Source: Armigeres subalbatus | Lineage: Eukaryota > Arthropoda > Insecta > Diptera > Culicidae | Direction: 5' to 3' | DNA: 64,000 nt | Assembly: GCF_024139115.2 (NCBI RefSeq) | Contig: NC_085140.1 | Coordinates: 296,141,293-296,205,292 of the forward strand | Shown here: one piece after another, positions 1-11,824 of the stretch | Position numbering within the stretch: position 1 is the first letter of the stretch | Layout: each line of letters starts with the position of its first letter | The notes under the pieces: model-generated | Told to the model about the DNA's origin: nothing | Seen by the model: only the letters and a program-made list of their open reading frames with translations | The model's database searches: none | Made by a program: the position numbers and the translations under genes

Positions 1-668
1 ACGTGTAGTTCGATTGGAAATAAACAAAAACGCAATGCATAATACAGTAATGAATTTGCTTACCAACCGCACAAAACCGGACAAAATCTTCCGGATCTTG
101 TGATTGATCTTATAAGTTTATTGCTAACCGGGCAGTAGAAATCGATGTTTACTTTTACTTCACGTTTTTATCAAACAACTTGGCGTGTCACACGATCCAT
201 TCTGCACTCAATCCCTAGGAAGATTTTTGATTTTTTTTTAATATTTTGTGTTGAATGGTTTACCGAACACTGTTTTGTACTCACGAAAATGCGTTACTAG
301 CTAATAAATTTTTCATGAGCTCGAATAATGTTGTACGAAATCACTTCAATTTATTAATTGTTCATCCTTCACGAGAATAAGCAATCAATTGCTCAAGGTG
401 AGCAATTGTTCACTTACATTTCAGCTAAATCGCCTACGATGCACATATGCATTGCGTTTTTGCTTCTTAAACGCGAGGGTATATAATTACTAATGGTGAA
501 CAAACATATAGTTAGAAAGATAGAAAGTAGAAATAGGATTGGTGAAAAATTGAAGAGAAGAAAACGAAAAATAAAAAATAAAAATAAATCTGCGTGTGAT
601 GTAGATACGATGTTTGGATACCGGATTACTATTGTTTGCCTGATATTTTAGCCTTAAACTGCTGTATT
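1..668. other. AT-rich intergenic sequence, nothing recognised
   Basis: No coding potential, repeat ends or RNA gene could be supported here. Open frames are short and look random for AT-rich DNA. Confidence 0.5.
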
Positions 669-676
669 GTTTTGAG

Positions 677-880
677 CAGTGGCGTCGCGTAACCTCACTT
701 TTTACCTGTGCACTGACCCAAAAAATGAAAGTTTTGATATTTTGGCAGCCCAAATGGAAAATAAAATTATCAGAGTCGTTTAAACTAATCAACATCTAGT
801 TATTCTATGCATTTCCGCAGATCAATTCCTGAAATTTAAGTCCAGTGCACAGGTAGATTGAGGTTAGGGAAACGCCACTG
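677..880. mobile_element. hAT-type MITE with 8-bp target duplication
   Basis: A 204-bp element with imperfect terminal inverted repeats of about 39 bp. The left end begins CAGTGGCGTCGCG and the right end, reverse-complemented, begins CAGTGGCGTTTCC. It is flanked by an exact 8-bp duplication, GTTTTGAG, at 669-676 and 881-888. CAGTGGCG-like ends with 8-bp duplications are the hallmark of the hAT superfamily. There is no internal ORF of note, so it is non-autonomous. Confidence 0.85.
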
Positions 881-1113
881 GTTTTGAGTCAATTCTTAAT
901 TGCACGTGTGATTAATGGCAGTTAATTAATGCTTGGGAAGGCATGGTATCAAAAACCAGAACCAAACACTTCTATTACAGCGCGTTTGTTCTATCCATAC
1001 TAAAGACGAGCAAACGCAACTGAAGATTTTCTTGTATGTGATAAAAATCTTTTGGCGAGAAACAAAATTTGATTACTAGTTCTTAGTTGCTAGTTCTCTC
1101 TAGTTCTTATCTT

Positions 1114-1255
1114 GTTGAAGGTGGCTGGGTTCGATACCCGGTGGGACAGGAAATAGTCTCGACCCCCTGGACACAAAAGCATCATCGTGTTAGCCTAATG
1201 ATATAAGAGGGCAAAAATGGTACTGCTGTGAGGAGGTAATGTCCCAGTGGGGGAT
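1114..1255 (+). mobile_element. Degenerate tRNA-derived SINE fragment (Feilai-like)
   Basis: Aligns by eye with the better SINE copies at 46250 and 62786: a B-box-like GGGTTCGATACCCGG, then a 'GTCTCGAC...CCTGG' block, 'CATCATCGTGTTAGCC' and a 'GTCCCAGTGGGGG' tail. Internal deletions and substitutions show an old copy. The tRNA-like head upstream of the B box is missing. Confidence 0.6.
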
Positions 1256-2095
1256 GTATATTGTTCTCTGAAAGGATATTCTGCTTTTAAACTCAAAAAC
1301 CTATTTCAAGAAAAAAAAAATCACTAACTTTTTTGGAAAGAACTCAAATTCGGCAGTTTAAAGCATATCAAAATCTGCCGATTCTTACGAGCAATCTGCA
1401 TGTTGAAGAAAAACGTGCGCATCACCGTGGTATTGACGTATTTATCCTAGGAATATTATCAAATTCTCACAGTTTTATATCCATTTGCCCGAAATCAAAT
1501 GATTCTCCGCAGAAAACGTTGAATGTTCAACAGATATTAAAATTAGTGTTTCTGCTAATCTTCCGCGATACAGTTACGAGACTAAATAAATTTTCTACTA
1601 AGATAATGGAAAGATAGAAGGATAGATTTTTTTATATAGACATTAACAAAAAAGATTTGAAGCAAGTCAAAATAGAATCGAAACAAATTCCGTAATCGAT
1701 ATACATTTCTGTATATCGATTACTACAACTAGCAGCCCGAAGTCCCTCCTACCCCGCTCGTCTTCCTACCTCAGCAAATAAAGCCGAGCGGGACGGAAAC
1801 AACCCCGAACCACTTCAAGCCGCTCATCAGACAGGACCTATATAATAATAAAAGATACTTCCTTGGATAAATTTGGCTTGCTTTTGTGATCCTTCAAAGT
1901 TTGCTTCCTATAATTCTTCCAGCACTACATTTTTAAAATATACAACACTTATTCAAGGTTATCACTGCATCACTGTGGATGTACCAAGCTTATAAAAAAA
2001 ACTAGCTAGCCGAAAAAAGCAAAACCGCTGAGAAAAAAAATGGAAATTCGAGGGGACGAAAAATTATGACGTCCACCTCCTTGCACTGGCTACTA
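1256..2095. other. Intergenic sequence with one perfect hairpin
   Basis: No gene recognised. At 1692-1723 there is a perfect 14-bp inverted repeat (GTAATCGATATACA) around a 4-base TTTC loop. The rest is AT-rich and featureless to me. Confidence 0.45.
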
Positions 2096-3469
2096 CGACC
2101 TCCCCTCTAGCCCAGATTTGATCCATGCGAAAAAGCAAAGGATTCTGCCAATTGTGGTATCTGTTGCCGAGTTTTCTGGCTTTAGGAATGAGATTTTGAG
2201 TAACCTTCAGAGGATCAAGGTTTCATTTCAGATTGCCATGAAGGGTGACCGTCGCGTTTTGCCGGGATCCTTTGACGATCGCAATCGTATTTAACAGAGA
2301 AGCGGCATGAATTCTTCACGTACGATGACAAAACTGAGCGATTGTTCAAAGTCGTCTTAAAAGATCTCCCCAGTGATAATAAATCACTGGATGAAATTAA
2401 AATTGATATTTCTCAATAACTTAGATTTTCACCAGTCCAAGTATTGCGGATTTTTTTCAAAATTTTCCATTTTGCGGATTCCGCAAAGTTCTTCCAAAGC
2501 TGTCAAAGCTCTACCGCCAGCTTGAGAATTTGAAAAACACTGAAACAAAATCATGATATTTGGTGTTGTGATCGTAGAATGCCATGCAAAATAGCTCAGT
2601 GAAAGTATGAAGTGACAGCTGCGGTAATTTATAAGTTGAGTCGTAAAAAGGAAAGTTATCTCTGGAACAGCAATAATTAAGATGAAAAATAAATCTCGCT
2701 CTGGTACTTCCTAGAGGAGTATTTTAACAAAAGTGAACTAAATAATATGAAAAGTTTGAAAAAGGCCTGTATTATGTCCCATGTCCGTGTTACATGGAAA
2801 CGTTACCGCAGTTACCGCGGAACGTTACATGGGGGAAATTTCCAAAACCCCACTCAGTGCCGTAAGTGCCAAAATTGGGGTCAAGGAACCAAACATTGCC
2901 ACATGGATGCTAAATGCATGATTTGTGGTGGAACCTCTCACGCCACAGGACGCCTGTCCTGTGAGAGAAGATTCCAATAAATTTAAATGTACCAATTGCG
3001 GGAGCAATCATAAATCAAATTTCTGGGAATGTCCTTCACGCAATAAAGTTTTGAATTCCCGTGCAAAATTGAAGGCGGGAAATTCCAATAGGATCCCACA
3101 TTCGACGGGTAAACATATATCAAACGCTCAAAATCCGCAATCATTTGCCGATTGAGCAATTCATACCCACCACAATCAACGAACAAATTTTGCTCCTACC
3201 TCTCACCGGGTAACGAGCAGTTCGTCGAATTCTAATTTTTCGAACACGCCTGCATCGCCGCAGGCAGGCAAAATTGCATTTCTGAAAATTTACCGACGAT
3301 TGGGTATGATGTTCATACCCATTCTTCAACGGAAATTAACGTTCGTTCTGATGACTCAGGTAACATGTCTACTTCCGACTTTGATTTTCTAAATGAACAA
3401 TTGCATCACATGATTGATGCAATGTTCAAAGCAAATACCAAAACTGAAACTGTTCAGGTTGGTATCAAA
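2096..3469 (+). pseudogene. Jockey-type non-LTR retrotransposon ORF1 (gag-like), broken
   Basis: Relic of the nucleic-acid-binding ORF1 protein of a Jockey-clade element (possibly Juan-like). About 2145-2400 encodes a block resembling the PRE_C2HC domain (VVSVAEFSGFRNEI, then VSFQIAMKGDRRVL), nearly the same as the copy at 40823-41152. About 2745-3065 encodes the following CCHC knuckles (CRKCQNWGQGTKHC, CMICGGTSHA, then CTNCGSNHKSNFWEC in another frame). Stops and frameshifts interrupt it repeatedly, and about 220 bp near 2450-2670 looks foreign. The 5' end is truncated. ORF2 follows after a SINE insertion. The clade call rests on domain order and on the RT downstream. Confidence 0.75.
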
Positions 3470-4092
3470 CTGAGCTTGAGCTTGAGCTTGATTGACTGCT
3501 CGTAGTTGCTACTCCATTATGACCAGATCAGCTGTTCTTGCACAGGGAACCAACAGATGTTTGCTTGGGACTAGCACACATCTTCAATGTACAAGCACTG
3601 GTGTTCTCATTTGTTAGGTCATACTGGCGCCTGCCACGTCAGAATGCAAGTCAATGTAGGGAATGGGGAGGAAATGATGATGCAATCACTCGCCCACTGC
3701 AAGCCGAATATACCTCTGCACTTGCCACGAGTTCATGCGGAATTTGTTGGATTTTCTGGGTAAGGTTGGATAGGCAGAGGTCCGTCTTGGTTAACGAGCT
3801 GCCAATGTGATAGATAGGAGAAGGTAACTGATGGAATTTCTAATTGGATGTAGGAAACGAGCTCTATAGTTCATTTCCAAATTCTAGCAGATTACTGTTA
3901 GAATACTCAAGTTGAAGGTATAGGAATAGTAATGGAAACGGTATGGAAGTCCATTTCCAGTTCTAGCGATTGCTAGAACATGAGAAATAAAGAGAAAGAT
4001 ATAAAGTAGGAGAATGGAACGGACCTGGGAATGAACCCACGACCTCCTGCGTATGAGGCAGAAGCAGTAGCCATATGACTACCAAGCCCGCT
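3470..4092 (-). mobile_element. tRNA-derived SINE inserted in the Jockey-type element
   Basis: A 623-bp insertion flanked by an exact 21-bp direct repeat (3449-3469 and 4093-4113, beginning ACTGTTCAGG). Read on the minus strand it starts at 4092 with a tRNA-like head: A-box-like TGGTAGTCATATGGCTA, then B-box-like GTGGGTTCATTCCC. It ends at 3470 in a short (CAAGCT)n tail. A long target duplication, pol III boxes and a simple tail together indicate a SINE moved by LINE machinery. I do not know the family name. Removing it rejoins the end of ORF1 to the region before ORF2. Confidence 0.75.
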
Positions 4093-5791
4093 ACTGTTCA
4101 GGTTGGTATCAAATTTACTCAAAAAAAAGTAATTGAACTTCGTTTTAATGGATCCAAATTACTCTTTGAAAATTTTAAATTGGAATGCCCGTTCTTTAAA
4201 GGGTAAGGAAGATAAATTATTCAACTTCCTATCAGATCATAATGTGCACATTGCCATTATAACTGAAACATATTTAGAACCTGGTCTTTTCATCAAAAGA
4301 GATACATTGTCATAAATATACGTATCAAACATAAATTATATTCTTCGTTTGAAACCAAAGTTTTCGAAACCTTGGGAGTTTCTGTTGAAACCAATTTTGG
4401 ACAATTCTCTGTTATTGCTGCCTACTAGCCTTTCCAATGCAATGGGCAGCAAAGGAATTTGTTGAGAGATGATCTTCAAATTCTAACTCGCAACAAATCC
4501 AAATTTTTCATAATTGGTGACTTCAATGCTAAACACCGTTCATGGAATAATGCTCAAAGCAATTCCAACGGTAAAATTTTATTTGAAGATTGTTCTGCGG
4601 GATATTATACTATTTAATATCCCAATGGACCAACTTGTTTTTCTTCCAGTCGAAATCCTTCTACAATTGATTTAGTTTTAACGGATTCAAGTCAGCTGTG
4701 TGGCCAATTGGTAACTCATGCTGACTTTGACTCTGATCACCCTCCTGTGACGTTTAAAATCTCACAAGAAGCCATTAACAATCCAATCAGCTCTACTTTT
4801 AATTATGATAGAGCTGATTGGGATTTATATAAAACGTATATCGATAGGAATTTTGATGTTGATATTCCTCTCGATACCAAAACTGATATTGATAATGCTC
4901 TCGTATCTATGACAAATTTAATTGTCGAAGCCAGAAGCATTGCAATTCCTAAATGTGAAATTAAATTCAACTCCATTATTATTGACGACGATCTTCAGCT
5001 ACTGATCCGTCTTAAAATGTGAGGCAAAGGCAATACCAAAGAACTCGCGATCCCGCGTTGAAAGTTATTTGGCGAGATTTGCAAAATAAAATACCAACTT
5101 TGAGAATAATGTCTCAAAGTTGGATACCAGTTCGAAACCCTTTTGGAAATTAACGAAAATTCTTAAAAAACCTCAAAAGCCAATTCCAGCGCTTAAAGAG
5201 GGTGATAATATTTTATTATTAGATGGCAAAAAGACAAAAAAACGTGCTCAGCAGTTTGAGAGTGCCCATAATTTTAGTTTGGGTCTCATTAGTCCTCACA
5301 ATCTCAATCAAGAGAATGTTTTTGACCCTTCGTTGGGAACTAATTAGGATGAAGTGAGATCTATTACTAGAAAATTTAAAAATATGAAAGCCCCGTGTGA
5401 TGATGATATTTTCTACATACTTATCAAAATACTGCCTGAGAGCTCTTTATCCTTTTTGGTTAATTTATTTAACAAATGTTTTCAATTGGCATACTTCCCG
5501 GATAAATGGAAAAACGCCAAAGTTGTTCCAATTTTGAAGCCGGACAAAAATCCAGCTGAGGCTTCTAGTTATCGCCCAATCAGTTTGCTTTCTTCAATAA
5601 GCAAACTGTTTGAAAAGATTATTTTAAATAGAATGATGGTTCATATTAATGGCAATTCTATTTTTGCTGATGAGCAATTTGGTTTTCGCCATGGGCATTC
5701 AACCACTCATCAGTTTTTAAGAGTTACGAATTTAATTCAGCTCAACAAATCTGAAGGATATTCGTCTGGAGTTGCTCTTCTTGATATAGAG

Positions 5792-7402
5792 CAGCAGTTC
5801 TCAATTTTTTTCTTGAGAGGTACCCCTTCGAACTTTTGCATTAATTGAGGTACCCCCTATGATTTTTCGCTGTAAATGTAAATCGTAACTTTTCAAGTAT
5901 ATGAAAAATGGACCTGAAAACTAACGGAATATATGGCTCTCCATAAACTTTTCTGAAATTTTCATTTTTTTAACTTCCCAATTAAAATTAAGTTCTTACA
6001 TCGATGGACTGACTGTAGGGACCGTTTTGGCTATTGAAGGCTTCCGAGCATATTGAAAGGAGGCTTCCGAATCTTTTGGAAGTAGGTTTCTGCGTCTCTT
6101 CCGAGAGAACCTTCCAAGCCTCTTGAAGATAGGCTTCCGAGCATCTTGAAAGGAAGCCTCTGAGCTGATTTAAGGTATGCTTCCGAGCCTATTGAGAAAA
6201 TAATTCCGAGCCTCTTGAAGAGAGGGTTCCGAGCCTCTCGAAAGAAGGCTTCTGAACCCTATCAAGGGGGGCTTCCGAGCCTCTTCAAATGAGGCTTCCG
6301 AGCGTCTTAAAAGTAGGCTTCCGAGCCTCTTGAAAGGAGGCTTCCGAGCCTCTTGAAAGAAGGCTTCCGAGCCTCTTGAAAAAGGCTTCCAAGCCACTTG
6401 AAAGGAGACTTCCGAGCCTCTTGAAAGAACTCTTGAATGGCGGCTTTTTAGCCACTTAAAATGAGGCATTGAAGTATCTTGAGTGGACGCTTCCAAGTTT
6501 CTTGAAGGAAAAAATCCGAGCCTCCTAGAGGGAAGCTTGTGAACGACTCAAAAGGAGGCTTCCGAGCCTTTTGAAAGGAGCCTTCCGAGCCTTTTTAAAA
6601 GAGTCGTCCGAGCCTTTTAAAAGAAAGCTTACAAGCCTGTTGAAAGGAGGCTTTTAAGCCTCTTGATAGGACACTTTCGAGCTTTTTAAAAGATCCCGAG
6701 TAGCACACTTGTCATACACGAGTTTCTGTAACTCATATATGACCAAATCGAACTCATAAGTGCTGTGGCAACCGGGTCTTTAATAAAAGGCGGAAGTATC
6801 TTGAATGGGCGCTTCCAACCCTCTTGAGAAAAGAATTATGAGCCTTTTAAAGGAAGGTTTCGAGCCTTATGAAAGAAGGCATCGAGCCTTTTGAAAGAAA
6901 AAGCAGAAAAAAAGTTTACAGAAAAAAGCTTGGCTTCCGGGCTTCTTAAAAGAAAGTTTTCGTACCGCTTAAAATGAGGCTTCCGGGTCACTTGAAAGGA
7001 GGCTTCCAATTCTCTTGCAACGAAGCAACTTAGCTTTTCGGAAAAAAGTCTTCATGTCTCTCAAATGGAGGCTTTCAAATCTGTAGACTCTAGATTTCAT
7101 TCTGTTTTCAGTTCATTCGAGGTTTTGCCCTTTTGATGTTTTGTCTCAAAGCTCTTCATCCATTGTACTGGTTGTGGTGGTCAGGATTCATTAGATTGAT
7201 TTACTGATCGCCATGCATATTATGTACAAGACAAAGTTTAGAAATAAAAAAATACAAAATTGTCAGAACTTAAAAAATAAGTTTAGATTAAAATTGTAAT
7301 TCTTCCACCATTAAGCACTTCGTTCGAGGTACCCCTTGGGCTCGGCGAAGGTAACTCCAGGGGTACATTGAGAACCCCACAACCCCAGGTTGAAAACCGC
7401 TG
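5792..7402. mobile_element. Non-autonomous hAT element (1.6 kb) with internal minisatellite
   Basis: The ends are CAGCAGTTCTCAA on the left and, reverse-complemented, CAGCGGTTTTCAACC on the right: a classic hAT terminal sequence. An exact 8-bp duplication ATATAGAG flanks it (5784-5791, 7403-7410). It interrupts the Jockey-type RT. No transposase ORF is visible. The interior is mostly a minisatellite. A small 82-bp CCCGAG...CCGGG segment (6695-6776) looks like a further insertion in that array, though its flanking dinucleotides do not match. Confidence 0.85.
6035..7075 (+). repeat. ~23-bp minisatellite inside the hAT element
   Basis: Degenerate tandem units of the form GGCTTCCGAGCCTCTTGAAA(gga), about 22-24 bp each, most regular at 6230-6430 and increasingly diverged toward 7075. 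Each unit contains the short palindromic-like GAGGCTTCCGAGCCTC. Long open frames here are by-products of the repeat. Confidence 0.8.
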
Positions 7403-8269
7403 ATATAGAGAAAGCATTTGAAAGTGTTTGGCATGAGGGTTTGATTGTAAAATTGATGAATTTTAATTTTCCTCTGTACATCATTAAACTGATCCAAAAT
7501 TATTTATCAGATCGCTCACTGCAGGTAAACTATCAGAATTCTAAATCTGATAAGAGCTGTAAGAGCTGGTGTTCCCCAAGGCAGCATACTGGAGCCCATA
7601 TTGTATAACATTTTTACTTCTGACTTACCTGATTTACCACCAGGGTGTCAAAAATCTTTGTTTGCAGATGACACGGGCCTTTCAGCTAAAGGACGAAGCC
7701 TTCGTGTCATTTGTAGTAGATTGCAAAAAAGTTTGGATATTTTCTCCACTTACTTGCAAAAATGGAAAATTTCCCCGAATGCTTCCAAAACTCAGCTTAT
7801 AATTTTCCCACATAAGCCGAGAGCTTCTTATTTGAAACATTCTAGCAGACATATTGTTACTATGAATGAGGCTCCAATTAATTGGTTTAGCGAAGCCAAA
7901 TATTTAGGACTTTTGCTGGACCAAAAATTTACTTTTAAAAATCACATTGAAGGCCTTCAAGCCAAATGTAACAAATATATTAAGTGTCTTTATCCACTTA
8001 TAAACAGAAAATCAAAACTTTGTCTTAAGAATAAACTGTTGATTTACATACGAATTTTTAGACCAGCCATGTTGTATGCTGTGCCAATATGGACTAGTTG
8101 CTGCAATACCAGAAAGAAGGCACTCCAGAGGATTCAAAATAAAATTTTGAAAATGATTCTGAAGTTGCCTCCGTGGTATAGTACCAATGAACTTCATAGA
8201 ATTTCTAATATTGAGACATTGCAAAAAATGTCCAATAAAATAATTTCCAATTTAAGACAAGACGATTAG

Positions 8270-10785
8270 CTCCTATGTATTTGGACTGTAAACCTCATGC
8301 ATACTTCAAATCAAATGCGCCAGGTCATGCACCAAACGATTGAGATGAAAATTTCGGAGATTGATTTTCTCACTCAAAGGCACATTCTTGGTGCCCCGTA
8401 GAATACGTCAACTTTTCGTATCCTAACTATCATATCAGCATACTAATGTTGCCTATGCACAATGATTATGCTGAAGTGTTAAGCCCCTGTACTAGACCCT
8501 TAACTTGCTCATTCTTTAATTTATCGTCCACCAGCATACCACGTGTGTGCATTACCATAATTCTCGAATGTTTACCGTAATGATGCAAGCAACAAAAAAC
8601 GTATAACAGGGTAAATTTGATCACTCTGGTATTGAGCCTTCTTCAACCTAGCGATGGGAATGTGGCTGGTTTCGATTCGGGTCTGGTCTAGAAACTTTAC
8701 GGGTAGAAAGATTCCTCGATTGTCCAGGGTATATGAATATTACTTCTATTTCACTAATGCTATTGTATTCACATTACACTACATTTTTTTGCCAATTTCG
8801 AAAACCTCCTTTATCAGTCAGACTTTTGAGTTTGAGGTTTGAGCAATTATGTTTTTTTCTCGAAAACAAACTACCAGACGTCCATAAGAAACAGAGAACA
8901 AAGGAACCCCGCATAATTGCTACCAATCTTTGAGCGTTCGCAGCATAAAAGGAGCTGAAAGAAAAATCCTCAAAACACAAAGGCAGAAAGAAAAAAATAA
9001 GCAAGGGACAGCATCCACATAAAGGGACGAACACAGAAACAACTCGTTCCGCCGGCAGACTGCTGCTGCCGCGCCAGTTCTTTCGAAGAGGTATACAATT
9101 TGACCATTATCCGAGTTGTTGTGGTGGTTCCCTTTCGAGAGGAGCCCAAGAATATTGATTTATCGTTTTGTGTAGCCCGCCGGACTCGGACCTTGGCTCG
9201 AGACTCCTGCATGCAGCGGATGCAGCTTGGCCCTTAGCGTGCATCCAGTGCATTCTGCATCCCTGTTCGAATGATACACTTTCGAAACACGCCCTATTTT
9301 GGGAACAATACAATGGAAGGGCTGTGAAGCCCTTCGTTATCTCCTCGGTGCAAGTGCGCCTCAAAGGGCTTTTCGTTTTTGTGCTTTTATTATGCTCCTA
9401 TATGTTTGTTTCTTCTTTATACGTATCCAACGGAGGGAAAAACAAGTTGATGCTGTTCAGCTCAGTTGCATGCGGTGCTGTTAAAATGTGGGTGAATTTA
9501 GCGGTATTGGTCATTCGTCGATACCTTGCTTGAGGGCAGTTTGGACCTTGAAATTGATCAAAGAGTTGTCGCTGCCGACAGCTTTTGGATTAATGCGACG
9601 CTTTTCAAAATCTGTCAATACCGCATCATTAGCAATACGGATAATATTACGATTTTATCTGGATTTAGATTTTAATTTACGTATTTAGGTCAGTAACTGC
9701 AAATTGAAACTTTCAGTTCTGGACAAGCTAGCTACATACAGTGTAAACTGTAAAATAATATCATCGGTGTAAAATTAGGTCATTGTGCGTTTGATAAAGG
9801 ATTGTAACATCCACAGATGCATATAACATAGCTGAAGATCATGTTTCAATTGAAGAAGAAATCATGCGTAATTTTTATTCGGAATTATATTCTGGGGGAA
9901 TGGCACATTTTGATTTTTTTTTGTTTTCTGAAGAATGGTACGCATTATAATGCGTGCCATAAACGGCATTTGATTTTCTGGTAAATATCATACCACAAAG
10001 AAATAGATAGATGAGGCTATGTCAATCTTTAGTCAATTTAGCTAGTTATGCTAATAAAAGGGTTAGTTCTTTTGAACTCGATATTTTAACAGAGCATTAC
10101 CTGGTTAAAAAAATGTAATTCCTACCAGTCAATCGATATTCCATAAGAGTTTTTTTCTCTATCAACTACGAGACTGATGGCAAAACAGTGAATTATGGAG
10201 CCCACTGCAAAACATTCCCCTTGGAAACACCCCCGCCAAAAATAAACAATTCCAAGGTGGCTCCGCTCGGTTGCGCTGGGAGCTCCAACGACGACGACGA
10301 CGGAAATTATGTTCGACCATATTGGAGGAAGTTTTTTGTTCCACCCAGTCCCAACAACATATCCCGCTTTCCCGCATCAGGTAGGTTCATATATTCATCG
10401 GAAGAAGTTTTAAACGTGGGACGGCATACTTTAATGAATTAACTCGATTGTTGATTATGTTTCGCGGTGGACGGCACCCCGAGGTTGTTCACTCGCTGTG
10501 GAATATTGGGAAGGGTTGAGTCGGAAGCCGTTCCGTTGGAAGTTAGTAGCGGTTTGTCGTCCTTGAAGTGCAACAACGCTTTAAACACGGTGCTAAACAA
10601 GCAGGATTTGCGAAAAATCCGAAGGAAAACAATCGATTCGTCAGTATTATTCGAGGCGTGAATGGGATCCTTGTGCTAAATGTCTGATTCGTTAGTGTGT
10701 AGCGTTTAGAGTTAATTATTAGTAGTGGTGCAATACACTGTTAGACGATTAGTTAGTAAAATTCTGTTACACATCGAGCAACAGA
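8270..10785. other. Mostly unassigned intergenic DNA
   Basis: No gene supported. 8650-8745 (GGCTGGTTTCGATTCGGG onward) resembles a diverged Feilai-like SINE. 9935-9960 is a 26-bp palindrome with one mismatch centred on CGCATTATAATGCG. 9000-9700 and 10180-10700 have higher GC and look like unique sequence. The latter may hold 5' untranslated or regulatory sequence of the exon at 10786, including a possible donor CATCAG/GTAGGT at about 10379. Open frames here start at non-ATG codons and have no recognisable content. Confidence 0.4.
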
Positions 10786-10872
10786 ATGTCAAAGAAGAAG
10801 ACAGGGGATGAAGAATCCGGAAATAGTGATAAGGATTGGGAAATCTTCGACATTCTTGTTGGCACAGATGAG
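10786..10872 (+). CDS. Candidate first coding exon of an unidentified host gene (29 codons)
   Basis: An ATG at 10786 in an acceptable insect context (CAACAGAATG) opens a 29-codon frame encoding a charged peptide, MSKKKTGDEESGNSDKDWEI then FDILVGTDE. The frame ends exactly at a good splice donor, GAG/GTAAGA, at 10872/10873, and the frame closes soon after in the putative intron. The 100 bp upstream has no competing ATG. I cannot identify the protein or find the next exon; a repeat begins at 11092 and the rest of the gene may be far away. It could be a chance ATG with a donor-like site. Confidence 0.4.
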
Positions 10873-11091
10873 GTAAGACTGTAGCAATGATTCTATGCTC
10901 ATGTGAATTTCTGAATAACTAGGTATGCAGTTTATACAAAAGTTTAATCCTGAGAGCAATGCCTCAAACAGCTTTTGTTTTTGGTATTTGGGCAAGTGCA
11001 AATCCACTAAGTGGAAGCCATTACCTCACGTTACTTAAATGATCATAACTTGTTGCTATCTAGAAGACTGTGAAACATGACCGAAGCTTTT

Positions 11092-11625
11092 GCCTTTCTC
11101 GTACAACAAAGTTGTACCGAAAGGCTATCATTTAACTCCGAAAACGAACTTTTTATGGAAGCCTCGGAGTCCCATTGTGTTATATATAATAATTTACTCA
11201 GCTTGACGAGGTGAGCAAATGTATGATGTCCGTGTGTATGTGTGCGCACAAAAGCTAAGAAAAACTTAGACAACTTTTCATATAGTAATCGTGAATCGAA
11301 TTTCTTCCAAAAAGTTGCGTTCGACAGTGGGCAAAGCCTACTGCCCATGATTCCATAGTTGACGTAACAACCATTGCACTTTCGCATGTATTTCGAATAA
11401 TCAAGGGAGAAACATTGCAAATTTCAAACATTTCAGCCCGTAAGTACTTAAATGAGGACTGGAAAAAGGAACGTATCGATGTTGCAGCGGTTGAATTATT
11501 GTAGTGAACGAGTAATAAATGAAATTCGCTGAAATTTCGAATAGTTGATACGTCAACTATGAGATCATGGGCAGCCTAGTTGATCACTATTGAATTTGAT
11601 AATGATCGACCGTTGCGAGAAAGGC
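11092..11625. mobile_element. TIR repeat with 5' hairpin (GCCTTTCTC...GAGAAAGGC)
   Basis: Starts GCCTTTCTCGTACAAC followed by its own reverse complement GTTGTACCGAAAGGC, giving a terminal hairpin. It ends GAGAAAGGC at 11617-11625. The same left sequence recurs at 27555 and the same kind of right end at 28906-28914. No coding capacity. Target duplication unclear. Confidence 0.6.
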
Positions 11626-11824
11626 AGTATCTCGGTGAATTAAGTTGGGTTTTCACTTTGGTGCTTCTTTTCCCATTGAATCTTCTGTAGGACTGTTAGT
11701 GATTGAGTGATTGAACATTAGTCATGGATTGATAATCGTCATTGATAATCGATTAAATGTATGTTTAGGAAATTAATGGATAATAGAGCTGTTTGAAGAT
11801 AAAGTAGTGATAAAGATAATGACA

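Larger units (their letters stand above)
4114..8269 (+). pseudogene. Jockey-type ORF2 (endonuclease + reverse transcriptase), split by a hAT insertion
   Basis: ORF2 of the same element. The endonuclease begins near 4145 (LKILNWNARSLKGKEDKLFN) and includes a GDFNAKH block near 4520 and SDHPPV near 4735, in shifted frames. The RT begins near 5354 (KAPCDDDIF, then YRPISLLSSISKLFEKI and ADEQFGFRHGHST). It is cut at codons for LLDIE (5791) and resumes at 7411 with KAFESVWHEGL. The catalytic box is FADD at 7661-7672. The C-terminal region (PAMLYAVPIWTSC) ends at a stop at 8267-8269. Frameshifts and stops make it inactive. Reading across 5792-7402 restores the LLDIEKAFESVW context expected of Jockey RTs. 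Confidence 0.85.

Noticed and set aside
6170..6496. 108-codon minus-strand repeat protein
   Set aside because: Translation of the 23-bp minisatellite in the hAT element.
9168..9533. 121-codon frame as a membrane protein
   Set aside because: No ATG at its start, no homology recognised, and overlapping frames on both strands are equally open.
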